64,000 nucleotides of DNA, taken from the NCBI GenBank assembly GCA_947165435.1, contig CAMVAI010000003.1:24548-88547 (forward strand). The letters run 5' to 3'. This stretch comes from an uncultured Prevotella sp. Lineage in GTDB: Bacteria > Bacteroidota > Bacteroidia > Bacteroidales > Bacteroidaceae. Below, piece after piece: positions 55,910 through 64,000 of the stretch. The translations under genes were made by a program, and so were the position numbers. The notes beneath the pieces are model-generated. The model ran no database searches. It was not told where the DNA came from and saw only the letters and a list, made by a program, of their open reading frames with translations. Numbering within the stretch: position 1 is the first letter of the stretch; each line of letters starts with the position of its first letter.

Positions 55910-56599
55910 ATGGTTGAGTTAAAGAAAAAAGTTACGCTTCGAACTAAAACGACAGAGGCTCCTGAAGAAGTTCAGAAGCCGCAAGTAGTTTTAAAAAAGA
56001 AGCAACCTATGTCTGGTTCCATACCTCCAACTCCACCAACTGGCGGAGAAACGGAAGAGCCTAAGGGAAAAGGAAAGTGGTATGCTGCCGCTTTAGCTGG
56101 ACTCCTTGTTCTGGGTGGAGGTGGTTATTATTTGTCTCAGCAAGGAGAGGACGAACCTCAGCCAGTTATCGCAGTTGCAGATACTGGCCAATCGGATGTA
56201 GCTGCCAAAGGAGAGACTACAAAAGGAAATCAGAATGAGCAAAATCAAGAAGGTGAAACACCTTCCGATGCTGCATCTGCCGAGAATCCTTCAAGCGGCA
56301 CCCCTGCTGGTGAAACTCCTGCAGATCCAAGTTCAAAGACTGACGCTACTGCTCCTGGTTCAACCCCAGCATCATCATCTGCCTCTCAACCTGTTCAGGA
56401 TAAGCCCAAAGCAAATCCTGCCCCGACAAAGCCAGTAACAGGTTCTTCGAGTGCAACAAGTGCTATTGAGGAAGAAGCCAAGGAGGTTATTCGTGGAAAG
56501 TATGGAAACGGAGATGTCCGCAAGAGAAATCTTGGCGACAGATATGCAGAGATCCAGAGCAAAGTTAATGAAATGTACAGAAATGGACAGGTTCAATAA
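55910..56599 (+). CDS. Single-TM protein sharing the TerD N-terminal LKKKVTLR motif, Pro/Ser/Thr-rich linker
   Basis: MVELKKKVTLRTKTTEAPEEVQKPQVVLKKKQPM; TM WYAAALAGLLVLGGGGYYL. Confidence 0.7.
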   Translation: MVELKKKVTLRTKTTEAPEEVQKPQVVLKKKQPMSGSIPPTPPTGGETEEPKGKGKWYAAALAGLLVLGGGGYYLSQQGEDEPQPVIAVADTGQSDVAAKGETTKGNQNEQNQEGETPSDAASAENPSSGTPAGETPADPSSKTDATAPGSTPASSSASQPVQDKPKANPAPTKPVTGSSSATSAIEEEAKEVIRGKYGNGDVRKRNLGDRYAEIQSKVNEMYRNGQVQ

Positions 56600-56666
56600 T
56601 TAACGGCAAACTAAGTTTCATGGGCAGGTGGTTCAACTGCCATCTGCCCATAAACAATAACAAGAA

Positions 56667-56837
56667 ATGATACTTTCAATCATTATAGGCCTCTGCATTT
56701 GGTTCGTTGTTCCAATTTTGCTGGAAGGCCGGATTAAAGGAAAAAACAACAAAAAGGCACTTAAGATGGTTTGCAAAATCGTAGGTGTCGTTATTATATG
56801 TTGGACAATATTTAATCACATTATATATAGCGTATGA
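56667..56837 (+). CDS. Small membrane protein, 56 aa
   Basis: MILSIIIGLCIWFVVPILLEGRIKGKNNKKALKMVCKIVGVVIICWTIFNHIIYSV; ATGA-type overlap with the next ORF. Absent from the ORF track. Confidence 0.6.
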   Translation: MILSIIIGLCIWFVVPILLEGRIKGKNNKKALKMVCKIVGVVIICWTIFNHIIYSV

Positions 56838-57403
56838 AGAAGATTGCAATGCTATGCTGTTCTGCTCTATTATTGGCGAGCTGTCACAATACTGCAAGTT
56901 CTAAGCAGGAAACTCATGAGAACAGTGAGTATCAGGAAAAGTTGATGCGTGATGGATGGACGTTTGAAGAGTTGTCTGATTCTGAATTGGGCGAAGAATA
57001 TGGTGTTAAACCCATATACGGAATCCAAGACAACTACTTCGACATAACAATGGGAGAAGGGTATAACGTTGCAGTTAAAATTGTAGATGCTCAGACGGAT
57101 AAATGTATCAGATATGCTGTTGTACCAGAAAACTCGACAACAACTATTACCCAAATTCCACAAGGGAAATATTACCTGAAACTAGCATACGGAAAAGACT
57201 GGATGGAGTTAGAGACAGATTCTATTATTATAGGCAAATTTACCCGTAATGCCTTCTATGAGAAAAGCAGGGAAACATATGATTTTGGGAAAAAGAACTC
57301 TCTGCAGGAGGTAAACTATGACTTGCGAATTAATGTTCGTGAGGAAACCGGAATGAATAACTTTGAGACATCACCTATTAGCGAAGAAGAGTTCCTTAAA
57401 TAG
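56834..57403 (+). CDS. Lipoprotein, uncharacterised
   Basis: MKKIAMLCCSALLLASCHN lipobox. Confidence 0.7.
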   Translation: MKKIAMLCCSALLLASCHNTASSKQETHENSEYQEKLMRDGWTFEELSDSELGEEYGVKPIYGIQDNYFDITMGEGYNVAVKIVDAQTDKCIRYAVVPENSTTTITQIPQGKYYLKLAYGKDWMELETDSIIIGKFTRNAFYEKSRETYDFGKKNSLQEVNYDLRINVREETGMNNFETSPISEEEFLK

Positions 57404-57411
57404 TAACAGAT

Positions 57412-57588
57412 ATGCGTAAGATTCTTCCTTTATTTATGGTCATTGCCTTTTGGACCATTTTCCTTTGGGGGCAAAACAATCCAAATGTAGGGGATGCCAT
57501 CGTGGTTATTGGAATTGTCGGAATCACTCTGATTATTATTCTATTGACAAAAAAGATACTAAATTTTATAATAGCTAATTCAAATTAA
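57412..57588 (+). CDS. Small membrane protein, 58 aa
   Basis: MRKILPLFMVIAFWTIFLWGQNNPNVGDAIVVIGIVGITLIIILLTKKILNFIIANSN. Absent from the ORF track. Confidence 0.6.
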   Translation: MRKILPLFMVIAFWTIFLWGQNNPNVGDAIVVIGIVGITLIIILLTKKILNFIIANSN

Positions 57589-57594
57589 AAGCAT

Positions 57595-60500
57595 ATGAAG
57601 ACAGCAAAACACTACATTGGCTTAACCGATGCCCAAGTGCTCGAAAGCCGCGCTAAGTATGGAGCTAACGTACTGACTCCTCCCCAAGCTGATTCTTTAT
57701 GGGATCAGATTAAAGAAGTGTGTAAACATCCTATTGCCATTACGATGGCATGTTTGATTGTTGGCACGGCCATTTTGGCAGGTATTCTTGCTGGTAGCAT
57801 GGGCGCTGTTGTATGGGTGATGCCCGCCATTGTTGCGATTGCTACACTACTTATTTTGATAGTTGGCTTCTTTGGTGGTTTTGGCGATCCTCTTTTCAAA
57901 ATCTTGATTACGGCATTCGTTCTGTCAATGGGTATCTCAATCTATGAATATGAGTGGAACCCAATGCACGAAGGTGATTGGACGGTCTTTTTTGAACCCA
58001 TCGGAATTATTGTAGCCTTGATACTTGCAACAAGTATTGCCTATTTCTTGGAGAAGAAAAACGAGAAGACTTTTCAAAGCCTAAATCAAACGAATGACGA
58101 AGTGCCAGTAAAGGTATATCGTAATGGACATATGTGCGAAGTTCCTCGCATGGATATTGTCGTGGGCGATATTGTAAGATTAGATATTGGCGAAGAGATT
58201 CCTGCAGATTGTGAATTGTTAGATTCACAAAATCTAATAGTCAATGAATCTTCTTTGACTGGAGAACTTCAGGCTACAAAAACGACCGACTCAGAGAGGT
58301 TTGATGCAAATGCTACATATAAATCCAACGAGATAAAAAAGGGTACAACTATTATTGAAGGTTTCTGTACTGCTGAAGTTAAGAAAGTTGGTGATGCAAC
58401 AGAGAGTGGCGAAGTTTACAGATCGCTAAACGAGGGTGATGAGGTGAAGGTTGGTTGGCTCTTGAAGGACAAATCTAACGATTGTGTTATCGGCAAGTAT
58501 AATACTGAAGATGATGCCAACGATGCACTTGAAGAATACTTAGGTGAACATGAGGATGCTGATGTCGTCGTTGAGCAGCCTCTTATCGACAGAATGCGTG
58601 TAAGAAAAGGTAGTGAAACACCGTTGAGCAAGAAGTTAAATGGTCTTGCTGACTGGATTACAAATGCCAGCTATGTTCTTGCTGTTCTGATTATTATTGG
58701 CCGTATTGTTTGGTACTTTGTGTCTTATGACACAGACTTCTCATCCAGTGACTTCTGGATAGATTTCGTCAGCTATCTTTTGAAGACAATTATGATTGCT
58801 GTTACATTGGTAGTAGTAGCTGTTCCAGAAGGACTTCCTATGTCTGTAACCCTGAGTCTTGCATTCAGCATGAGAAAGTTGATGAAGAGTAATACGTTGC
58901 CCAGGACAATGCATGCTTGTGAGACAATGGGTGCCGCTTCTGTTATTTGTACAGATAAAACAGGCACGTTGACTAAAAATCAGATGGAAGTAGCTGATTC
59001 TAAGCTAAGTAACGTGGATGACAAATTGCTTGCAGAAATGATTGCAGCTAACTCTACGGCAAACTTAGACTTTGCCAATAAGAATGCAGTCAAAGTAATT
59101 GGCAATCCAACGGAGGGTGCTCTACTTTTATGGCTAAATGGAAAAGGAAGAAACTACCTTGATATCCGAGAGAGCACTGCTGTAATAGAGACGTTACCAT
59201 TCTCTACAGAAAATAAGTATATGGTAACTATCGTCAACTCTGCCATACTTAGAAAGAAAGTGGCTTACGTGAAAGGTGCGCCGGAAATACTTCTGTCTAT
59301 GTCAGATATTGATGCTACTACTAAGACTGCTTATGAAACAGCATTGACAGAATATCAGCATAAAGCTATGCGTACACTTGCACTTGGTTATGTTGAACTT
59401 GGTAACAATGAAACAGTAATAGAAAGCGGCAAACTGAAGAACGTCAAACTTAAATTTGTTGGTGTCTTTGCCATGCATGATGACATTCGTGAGGGAGTAA
59501 AGGACTCCATTCAGGAGTGTATGGAGGCTGGCATTGCGGTGAAAATTGTAACTGGTGATAATCCCGTTACTGCCGTTGAGATTGGCCGCAGGCTTGGACT
59601 CTGGACAGAGGCTGATAACGAGAAGAACATCATAATAGGCACAGAACTCGCAAAACTGACAGACAAACAACTTGAGGAACGAGTGATGGACCTGAAGATT
59701 ATTGCCCGCGCAAGACCTATGGATAAGAAGCGTTTGGTAGATGCCCTTCGTCGTTTAGACCAGGTTGTTGCGGTTACGGGTGACGGCACTAATGATGCAC
59801 CGGCCTTGAATGCAGCCGATGTAGGTCTGGCTATGGGTAATGGTACACAGGTAGCCAAGGATGCTTCTGACATGATTATTCAGGACAACTCGTTCAGTAC
59901 CATTGCAAGTGCGGTGATGTGGGGACGTTCACTCTATAAGAACATCCAACGTTTCTTGCTGTTCCAATTGACTGTTAATGTGGCTGCTTGTTTCTTGGTG
60001 CTCTTTGGCGCTTTCCTCGGAACAGAGACTCCTTTGACCGTGACCCAGATGCTGTGGGTGAACCTTATTATGGATACCTTTGCTGCTATAGCATTATCAG
60101 CTCTGCCTCCACAGAAGTCTGTTATGAATGAAAAGCCTCGCGATCCAAAGGCGTTTATTCTTGACAAGTCAATGCTGCACAACATCTTCGGAGTGGGTGG
60201 ATTCTTCTTCCTGATGCTTCTGGTATTGCTGATTATCTTCCAGCACACAGAGATAACAAGCATGAAAGACTTGATTACACTAAACTTCTCGTTTGGCGAA
60301 AGAAGTCATGTGACCATATACGAGTTGACATTGCTCTTTACTATCTTTGTGATGACTCACATGGGCTATATGTTCAACGCACGTGGATATAAAACTGGCG
60401 GTTCAGGCTGGAATCTCAAAGGATGTGACGGTTTCCTGATGATTGCTACTGTAGTAACTCTTGGGCAGATTGCCATCGTAGAGGTACCTTTCCTAAACGA

Positions 60501-60684
60501 CTTCTTTAATGTTGAGTCGTTAACTAAGATAAACTGGAAAGATTTCTTCCAAACATGGAATCCTTTAAATTGGAATTATGACTTATTATTGAATGCAAAT
60601 TGGAGTGATTGGTTCTGGATATTCATTTTAGGATTCTTGGTAACAGGAGTTCGTGAAGTTTATGCTTTTGCAAAAAGAATGTAA
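57595..60684 (+). CDS. PMCA-type Ca2+-translocating P-type ATPase
   Basis: CDKTGTLTKNQ, PEGLPMSVTLSLAFSM, TGDGTNDAPALNAADVGLAMG, NLIMDTFAAIALS. Confidence 0.94.
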   Translation: MKTAKHYIGLTDAQVLESRAKYGANVLTPPQADSLWDQIKEVCKHPIAITMACLIVGTAILAGILAGSMGAVVWVMPAIVAIATLLILIVGFFGGFGDPLFKILITAFVLSMGISIYEYEWNPMHEGDWTVFFEPIGIIVALILATSIAYFLEKKNEKTFQSLNQTNDEVPVKVYRNGHMCEVPRMDIVVGDIVRLDIGEEIPADCELLDSQNLIVNESSLTGELQATKTTDSERFDANATYKSNEIKKGTTIIEGFCTAEVKKVGDATESGEVYRSLNEGDEVKVGWLLKDKSNDCVIGKYNTEDDANDALEEYLGEHEDADVVVEQPLIDRMRVRKGSETPLSKKLNGLADWITNASYVLAVLIIIGRIVWYFVSYDTDFSSSDFWIDFVSYLLKTIMIAVTLVVVAVPEGLPMSVTLSLAFSMRKLMKSNTLPRTMHACETMGAASVICTDKTGTLTKNQMEVADSKLSNVDDKLLAEMIAANSTANLDFANKNAVKVIGNPTEGALLLWLNGKGRNYLDIRESTAVIETLPFSTENKYMVTIVNSAILRKKVAYVKGAPEILLSMSDIDATTKTAYETALTEYQHKAMRTLALGYVELGNNETVIESGKLKNVKLKFVGVFAMHDDIREGVKDSIQECMEAGIAVKIVTGDNPVTAVEIGRRLGLWTEADNEKNIIIGTELAKLTDKQLEERVMDLKIIARARPMDKKRLVDALRRLDQVVAVTGDGTNDAPALNAADVGLAMGNGTQVAKDASDMIIQDNSFSTIASAVMWGRSLYKNIQRFLLFQLTVNVAACFLVLFGAFLGTETPLTVTQMLWVNLIMDTFAAIALSALPPQKSVMNEKPRDPKAFILDKSMLHNIFGVGGFFFLMLLVLLIIFQHTEITSMKDLITLNFSFGERSHVTIYELTLLFTIFVMTHMGYMFNARGYKTGGSGWNLKGCDGFLMIATVVTLGQIAIVEVPFLNDFFNVESLTKINWKDFFQTWNPLNWNYDLLLNANWSDWFWIFILGFLVTGVREVYAFAKRM

Positions 60685-60717
60685 GTAACATTATAAACCA
60701 CTTAAATATTTAAGAAA

Positions 60718-61095
60718 ATGAAAACTTTAGAAGAACTGAAAAAAGAATTGCTAGCAGACGGTATTATCGATGCTGCAGAAGTAAAAGAACTGGAAGAAGT
60801 CCTGTATGAGGATGGAGTTATTGACAAAGATGAAGCTGATTTCCTTTTCGAGTTGAACAATGCAGTTTCTGGCAAAGCCAATGCTCCTGAGTGGAAGGAT
60901 TTCTTTGTAAAGGCTATCACTTCATTCGTGCTGGATGATGACCAGTCCAATGGCGAGGTTGACGATGACGAAGCTAAGTATCTGTATGGTCAGATCAAGG
61001 GTGACGGTCAGATTGATGACATCGAGAAGGCTTTGCTGGAGAATATCAAGACTAAGTCAAGGAACTTCCCTGCTTTGTTAGCAGAACTTCTCTAA
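60718..61095 (+). CDS. Acidic TerB/EF-hand-like protein
   Basis: Four DGx[IV]DxxE-type motifs: ADGIIDAAE, EDGVIDKDE, SNGEVDDDE, GDGQIDDIE. Confidence 0.65.
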   Translation: MKTLEELKKELLADGIIDAAEVKELEEVLYEDGVIDKDEADFLFELNNAVSGKANAPEWKDFFVKAITSFVLDDDQSNGEVDDDEAKYLYGQIKGDGQIDDIEKALLENIKTKSRNFPALLAELL

Positions 61096-61206
61096 TCCCT
61101 GTAAGTATCTTACAAACAAGAATTGTTAATCCAAGGACTTTAAGTACTTTATGTACTTTAGTCCTTGGAGAAACAACGAAGTATCACTCACGTATTCAAA
61201 CCTAAG

Positions 61207-62106
61207 ATGAAACTTAAGGTTACTATTGGCATTTTCATCGCAGCCTTTTTGGGACTTGTCCTGCTTCTCTATGCAAATGGGGAATCCTCAAATGACTATG
61301 CCTATTCTCAAATGGCATCCTTAGATGGGACTCCAGCAAGTAACGAAGTTCTACCAGAAGATTATGAAACCAGCGTCGAAGAAGAGCCTGAAGCACAACA
61401 CGATCCTGCTGCTTCGGATTCGATTTTGGAAATCTGCAAGCCAGCACCGTTGCTAGGTGTATCGGAACAGATAATTAAGAAAAAAGCCTATATTGTTTCG
61501 TATAACAAAGACTCAAAGACTCCTAACTGGGTGGCTTGGCATCTGACGGCAGAACATACCGACGGGCCATACAGGAGGCTGGGGAATTTTCATGAAGAGG
61601 AGGATGTGCCGACTCCACGGGCTACGCTCGATGATTATCGGGGAAGCGGATGGTCGCGCGGACACATGTGTCCGGCTGGTGACAACAAATGGGACGAGAC
61701 AGCGATGTTTGAGTCGTTCAGTCTCGTCAATGTGTGTCCGCAGAATGCCAGCCTTAACAGCGGCCTATGGAACAGTATAGAAATGGACTGTAGAAAGTGG
61801 GCAAGGCGATATGGAGATATTTACATCGTCTGCGGGCCTGTATTTTATAATAGGGAGCATGAGGTAATAGGTTATAACGAGGTGTATGTGCCTGAGGCTT
61901 TCTTCAAGGTGGTCTTGTGTCTGAACGGCAAACCAAAGGCGATGGGCTTTGTGGTCAAGAATACTGATGGGAATAAGAAGAGAGACCTATACTATAACTC
62001 CATCGACCAGGTGGAGCGGATTACAGGGATGGACTTTTTCCCAGCCTTACCGGATGTCATAGAAAAACAGGTTGAGGCGGAGGTTAATATGAAGGAATGG
62101 AGGTAA
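61207..62106 (+). CDS. Membrane-anchored DNA/RNA non-specific endonuclease (NUC1-like)
   Basis: N-terminal TM; GSGWSRGHMCPAGDNKWDETAMFESFSLVNVCPQNASLNSGLWNSIE (RGH nuclease motif). Confidence 0.88.
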   Translation: MKLKVTIGIFIAAFLGLVLLLYANGESSNDYAYSQMASLDGTPASNEVLPEDYETSVEEEPEAQHDPAASDSILEICKPAPLLGVSEQIIKKKAYIVSYNKDSKTPNWVAWHLTAEHTDGPYRRLGNFHEEEDVPTPRATLDDYRGSGWSRGHMCPAGDNKWDETAMFESFSLVNVCPQNASLNSGLWNSIEMDCRKWARRYGDIYIVCGPVFYNREHEVIGYNEVYVPEAFFKVVLCLNGKPKAMGFVVKNTDGNKKRDLYYNSIDQVERITGMDFFPALPDVIEKQVEAEVNMKEWR

Positions 62107-62111
62107 GAATC

Positions 62112-63512
62112 ATGAAACAGGTCTATCTTATTCTTGCAGCATTGATGCTGCTGTGTCTGGCTCCGATGCCGTATGGGTATTTCCAATTGGTGCGGCTTGT
62201 GGCGATGGTGGTGTTTGGCATCATGGCATATCGTTACTACCAGATAAACAAGACGGTGGCAGCGTGCGTGTTTGGCGTGCTGGCATTGTTGTTTCAACCG
62301 ATGTACAAGATTGCACTGGGGCGGACGATATGGAATGTGGTGGATGTCGTGGTGGCCGTGCTGCTGATAGTCCTATTCGTGATGGAGAGGCGATTGGAGC
62401 GAAAGGCGACCGTAAGTTATCAGCCGGTGTCGCCTGATTACCAACCGAAATTGGAGGACAACGAGGTGGAGTTCTCGCTGAACGGCAAGTTGGATGCCAA
62501 GGAACTGGTGTTTGTGGCCAGCGAGGAGGACAAGGCACTGACAGAATTGTTTGAGACGCGGCCAGAGGTACTGGAAGGGTGGGGGAGGATGATTGGTTTC
62601 CACATCGTCTATCTGCCACTGCTCTTGAAGAGGCTAAAGGATAAGCGGGTGCTGCAATACAGGGCGCCATATCTGAGCGATGCGCAACTGAAGGACATCT
62701 CCGTAGGAAATGACTTTCTGCTACAGTATCTGGAGAATCCTGCTGACAGGGATAGGGTGAAACAGGGATTTATCCGAACGGAAAATATCCACCGAGGGAG
62801 TGACGGGAAGGATAAGGCTGTGAACCGATTCTATCCGCTGTCGTCGAAGACTGGCGAGCCGCTGGCAGACCAGCTTCACAGGATAGGGAAACAGATCTCT
62901 CAGGAAAAAGAGCGCAGTGGGCGGTATCTGGAAAAGAAATCGGGCGGCTATGATGACTTGGGGCATGCGGACGAATCGAGCGATCTAGGTGCCGGCAGGC
63001 AGGAGTATGACGCATCAACGGAAGAACTATTGGAAGAGGTGCGAGAGCGCATCAGCAGGTTGAGGCAGAGAGGCATTGCGGAGTATATTCTGGAGCAGTT
63101 GATACATCCGGACAATCGCCTGAGCCGGATGGTGATAACGAGGGACGGACGCATCGTGCTGTCCGACTATAACGATATGGAAATCAAGATGGAACCGCTG
63201 GTGAAGGCGGTGTATCTGCTATTCTTGCTACATCCGGAGGGTATCTCGTTCAAACAGTTGCCTGACTATCGGGAGGAACTGACGGTTATCTATGCCAGGT
63301 TGAGGCCCTCGGGACTGACGGACAAGGCACTACAGAGCATTGAGGATGTGACGAACCCAACGCTGAACTCCATCAACGAGAAGTGTGCCAGGATACGTGC
63401 CGCCTTCTTGAGTCAGTTTGACGAGTATATGGCGAAGAGTTACTATGTCGATGGAGCAAGAGGTGAGGCGAAGAAGATTATGCTCTCCAGAGATTTAGTC
63501 ATCTGGGAGTAA
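62112..63512 (+). CDS. N-terminal multi-TM domain fused to a soluble domain of unknown function
   Basis: 4 TM-like helices then VITRDGRIVLSDYNDMEIKMEPLVKAVYLLFLLHPEGISFKQLPDYREEL. Confidence 0.65.
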   Translation: MKQVYLILAALMLLCLAPMPYGYFQLVRLVAMVVFGIMAYRYYQINKTVAACVFGVLALLFQPMYKIALGRTIWNVVDVVVAVLLIVLFVMERRLERKATVSYQPVSPDYQPKLEDNEVEFSLNGKLDAKELVFVASEEDKALTELFETRPEVLEGWGRMIGFHIVYLPLLLKRLKDKRVLQYRAPYLSDAQLKDISVGNDFLLQYLENPADRDRVKQGFIRTENIHRGSDGKDKAVNRFYPLSSKTGEPLADQLHRIGKQISQEKERSGRYLEKKSGGYDDLGHADESSDLGAGRQEYDASTEELLEEVRERISRLRQRGIAEYILEQLIHPDNRLSRMVITRDGRIVLSDYNDMEIKMEPLVKAVYLLFLLHPEGISFKQLPDYREELTVIYARLRPSGLTDKALQSIEDVTNPTLNSINEKCARIRAAFLSQFDEYMAKSYYVDGARGEAKKIMLSRDLVIWE

Positions 63513-63572
63513 AATCACGATTCTACAAGCCATGTGGAGTGAAAGACTTTAGTGTATGTTTGGTAATAAATC

Positions 63573-63731
63573 ATGAATCCCGGAGGGCTGTACGGACAGG
63601 CACGACCAGAGAACTTCCCGATGGTGAACGATTATCGCAATAGTGTGATAGCTGAGATGATGAAGACGCTGAACTATGTGACTTGTGTAACGCAGAAAAC
63701 AACCCGCACATCCCGCACATCTCGCACGTGA
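63573..63731 (+). pseudogene. Fragment resembling the C-terminal part of an AlbA_2/Schlafen-type ATP-binding (AAA_4) protein
   Basis: MNPGGLYGQARPENFPMVNDYRNSVIAEMMKTLNYV, then runs into an iterated repeat. Confidence 0.5.
63703..63729 (-). repeat. Three 9-bp iterations cccgcacat (inverted partner of 63885-63914)
   Basis: cccgcacat cccgcacat ctcgcacgt. Confidence 0.9.
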
Positions 63732-63812
63732 AAAAGTTTCAACACAGCATAAAGCCATCCTATTGCTGCAACAGTCAGGTGCGGGATAGGTGTGGGGCGG
63801 CAGTTGCAAAGT

Positions 63813-63914
63813 GTCAGCTACGTGCGGGATAAAATGAGCAAATCGTCAGCTACGTGCGAGATAAATTGAGCAGACTGTCAGTTTACGTGCGGGATGTGCG
63901 GGATGTGCGGGATG
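63813..63914 (+). repeat. Three ~32-bp direct units ending in a GTGCGGGAT iterated tract
   Basis: gtcagctacgtgcgggataaaatgagcaaatc / gtcagctacgtgcgagataaattgagcagact / gtcagtttacgtgcgggatgtgcgggatgtgcgggatg. Confidence 0.9.
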
Positions 63915-63950
63915 TTTTCCTTTTTCACAATATATATATATTTACGGCAG

Positions 63951-63978
63951 AAAAATCCCGATGAAATCGGGGATTTTT
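63951..63978. terminator. Bidirectional hairpin terminator
   Basis: AAAAATCCCGAT-GAA-ATCGGGGATTTTT. Confidence 0.75.
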
Positions 63979-64000
63979 GCGAGGGGAGGGCGGATGAGGA

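Noticed and set aside
63813-63914. Possible CRISPR array from 32-bp periodicity
   Set aside because: The whole 32-bp unit repeats, with no unique spacers; only three copies and no cas genes in the window.
1-64000. tRNA/rRNA genes and IS transposases
   Set aside because: None recognised on either strand by eye; absence not verified with tRNAscan or an IS search.

Overview
The window looks like a Bacteroidales chromosome segment, most Prevotella-like judging from gene content and TAnnTTTG-type -7 promoter motifs. From left to right it contains: (1) a TonB C-terminal fragment, a TPR protein and an iron-containing alcohol dehydrogenase; (2) a glycan-utilisation block (GH127-like, SSS symporter, GH31, parallel beta-helix protein); (3) a corrinoid methyltransferase trio that includes a UroD-like + homocysteine methyltransferase + B12-binding fusion; (4) hemW, an EF-G paralogue, asnB, a purF-like gene and pyrG; (5) a small HU/smalltalk island bounded by iterated CGTGAC inverted repeats; (6) a nitrogen/DAP cluster (torF-like, amtB, glnK, gltB, gltD, dapF, dapL, glnN); (7) a sugar transferase and recF; (8) a ~18 kb co-directional cluster (45.2-63.5 kb) with a tubulin-like GTPase, two actin/Hsp70-fold proteins, two TerD-like proteins, a PMCA-type Ca-ATPase, a TerB/EF-hand-like acidic protein, a membrane-anchored nuclease and several small membrane proteins and lipoproteins. 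Two systems stand out. The first is a family of GC-rich nested-palindrome elements that sit in frame inside at least six protein-coding genes, including pyrG, gltB, asnB and a purF-like gene. The 84-bp forms share both ends with a 447-bp form that carries a DUF559-type nuclease domain, embedded in frame in a GH31 gene; this resembles a MITE/autonomous-element relationship. The second is the Ter-like cytoskeletal/Ca2+/nuclease cluster. All domain names come from recognition of motifs by eye; no database search was run.
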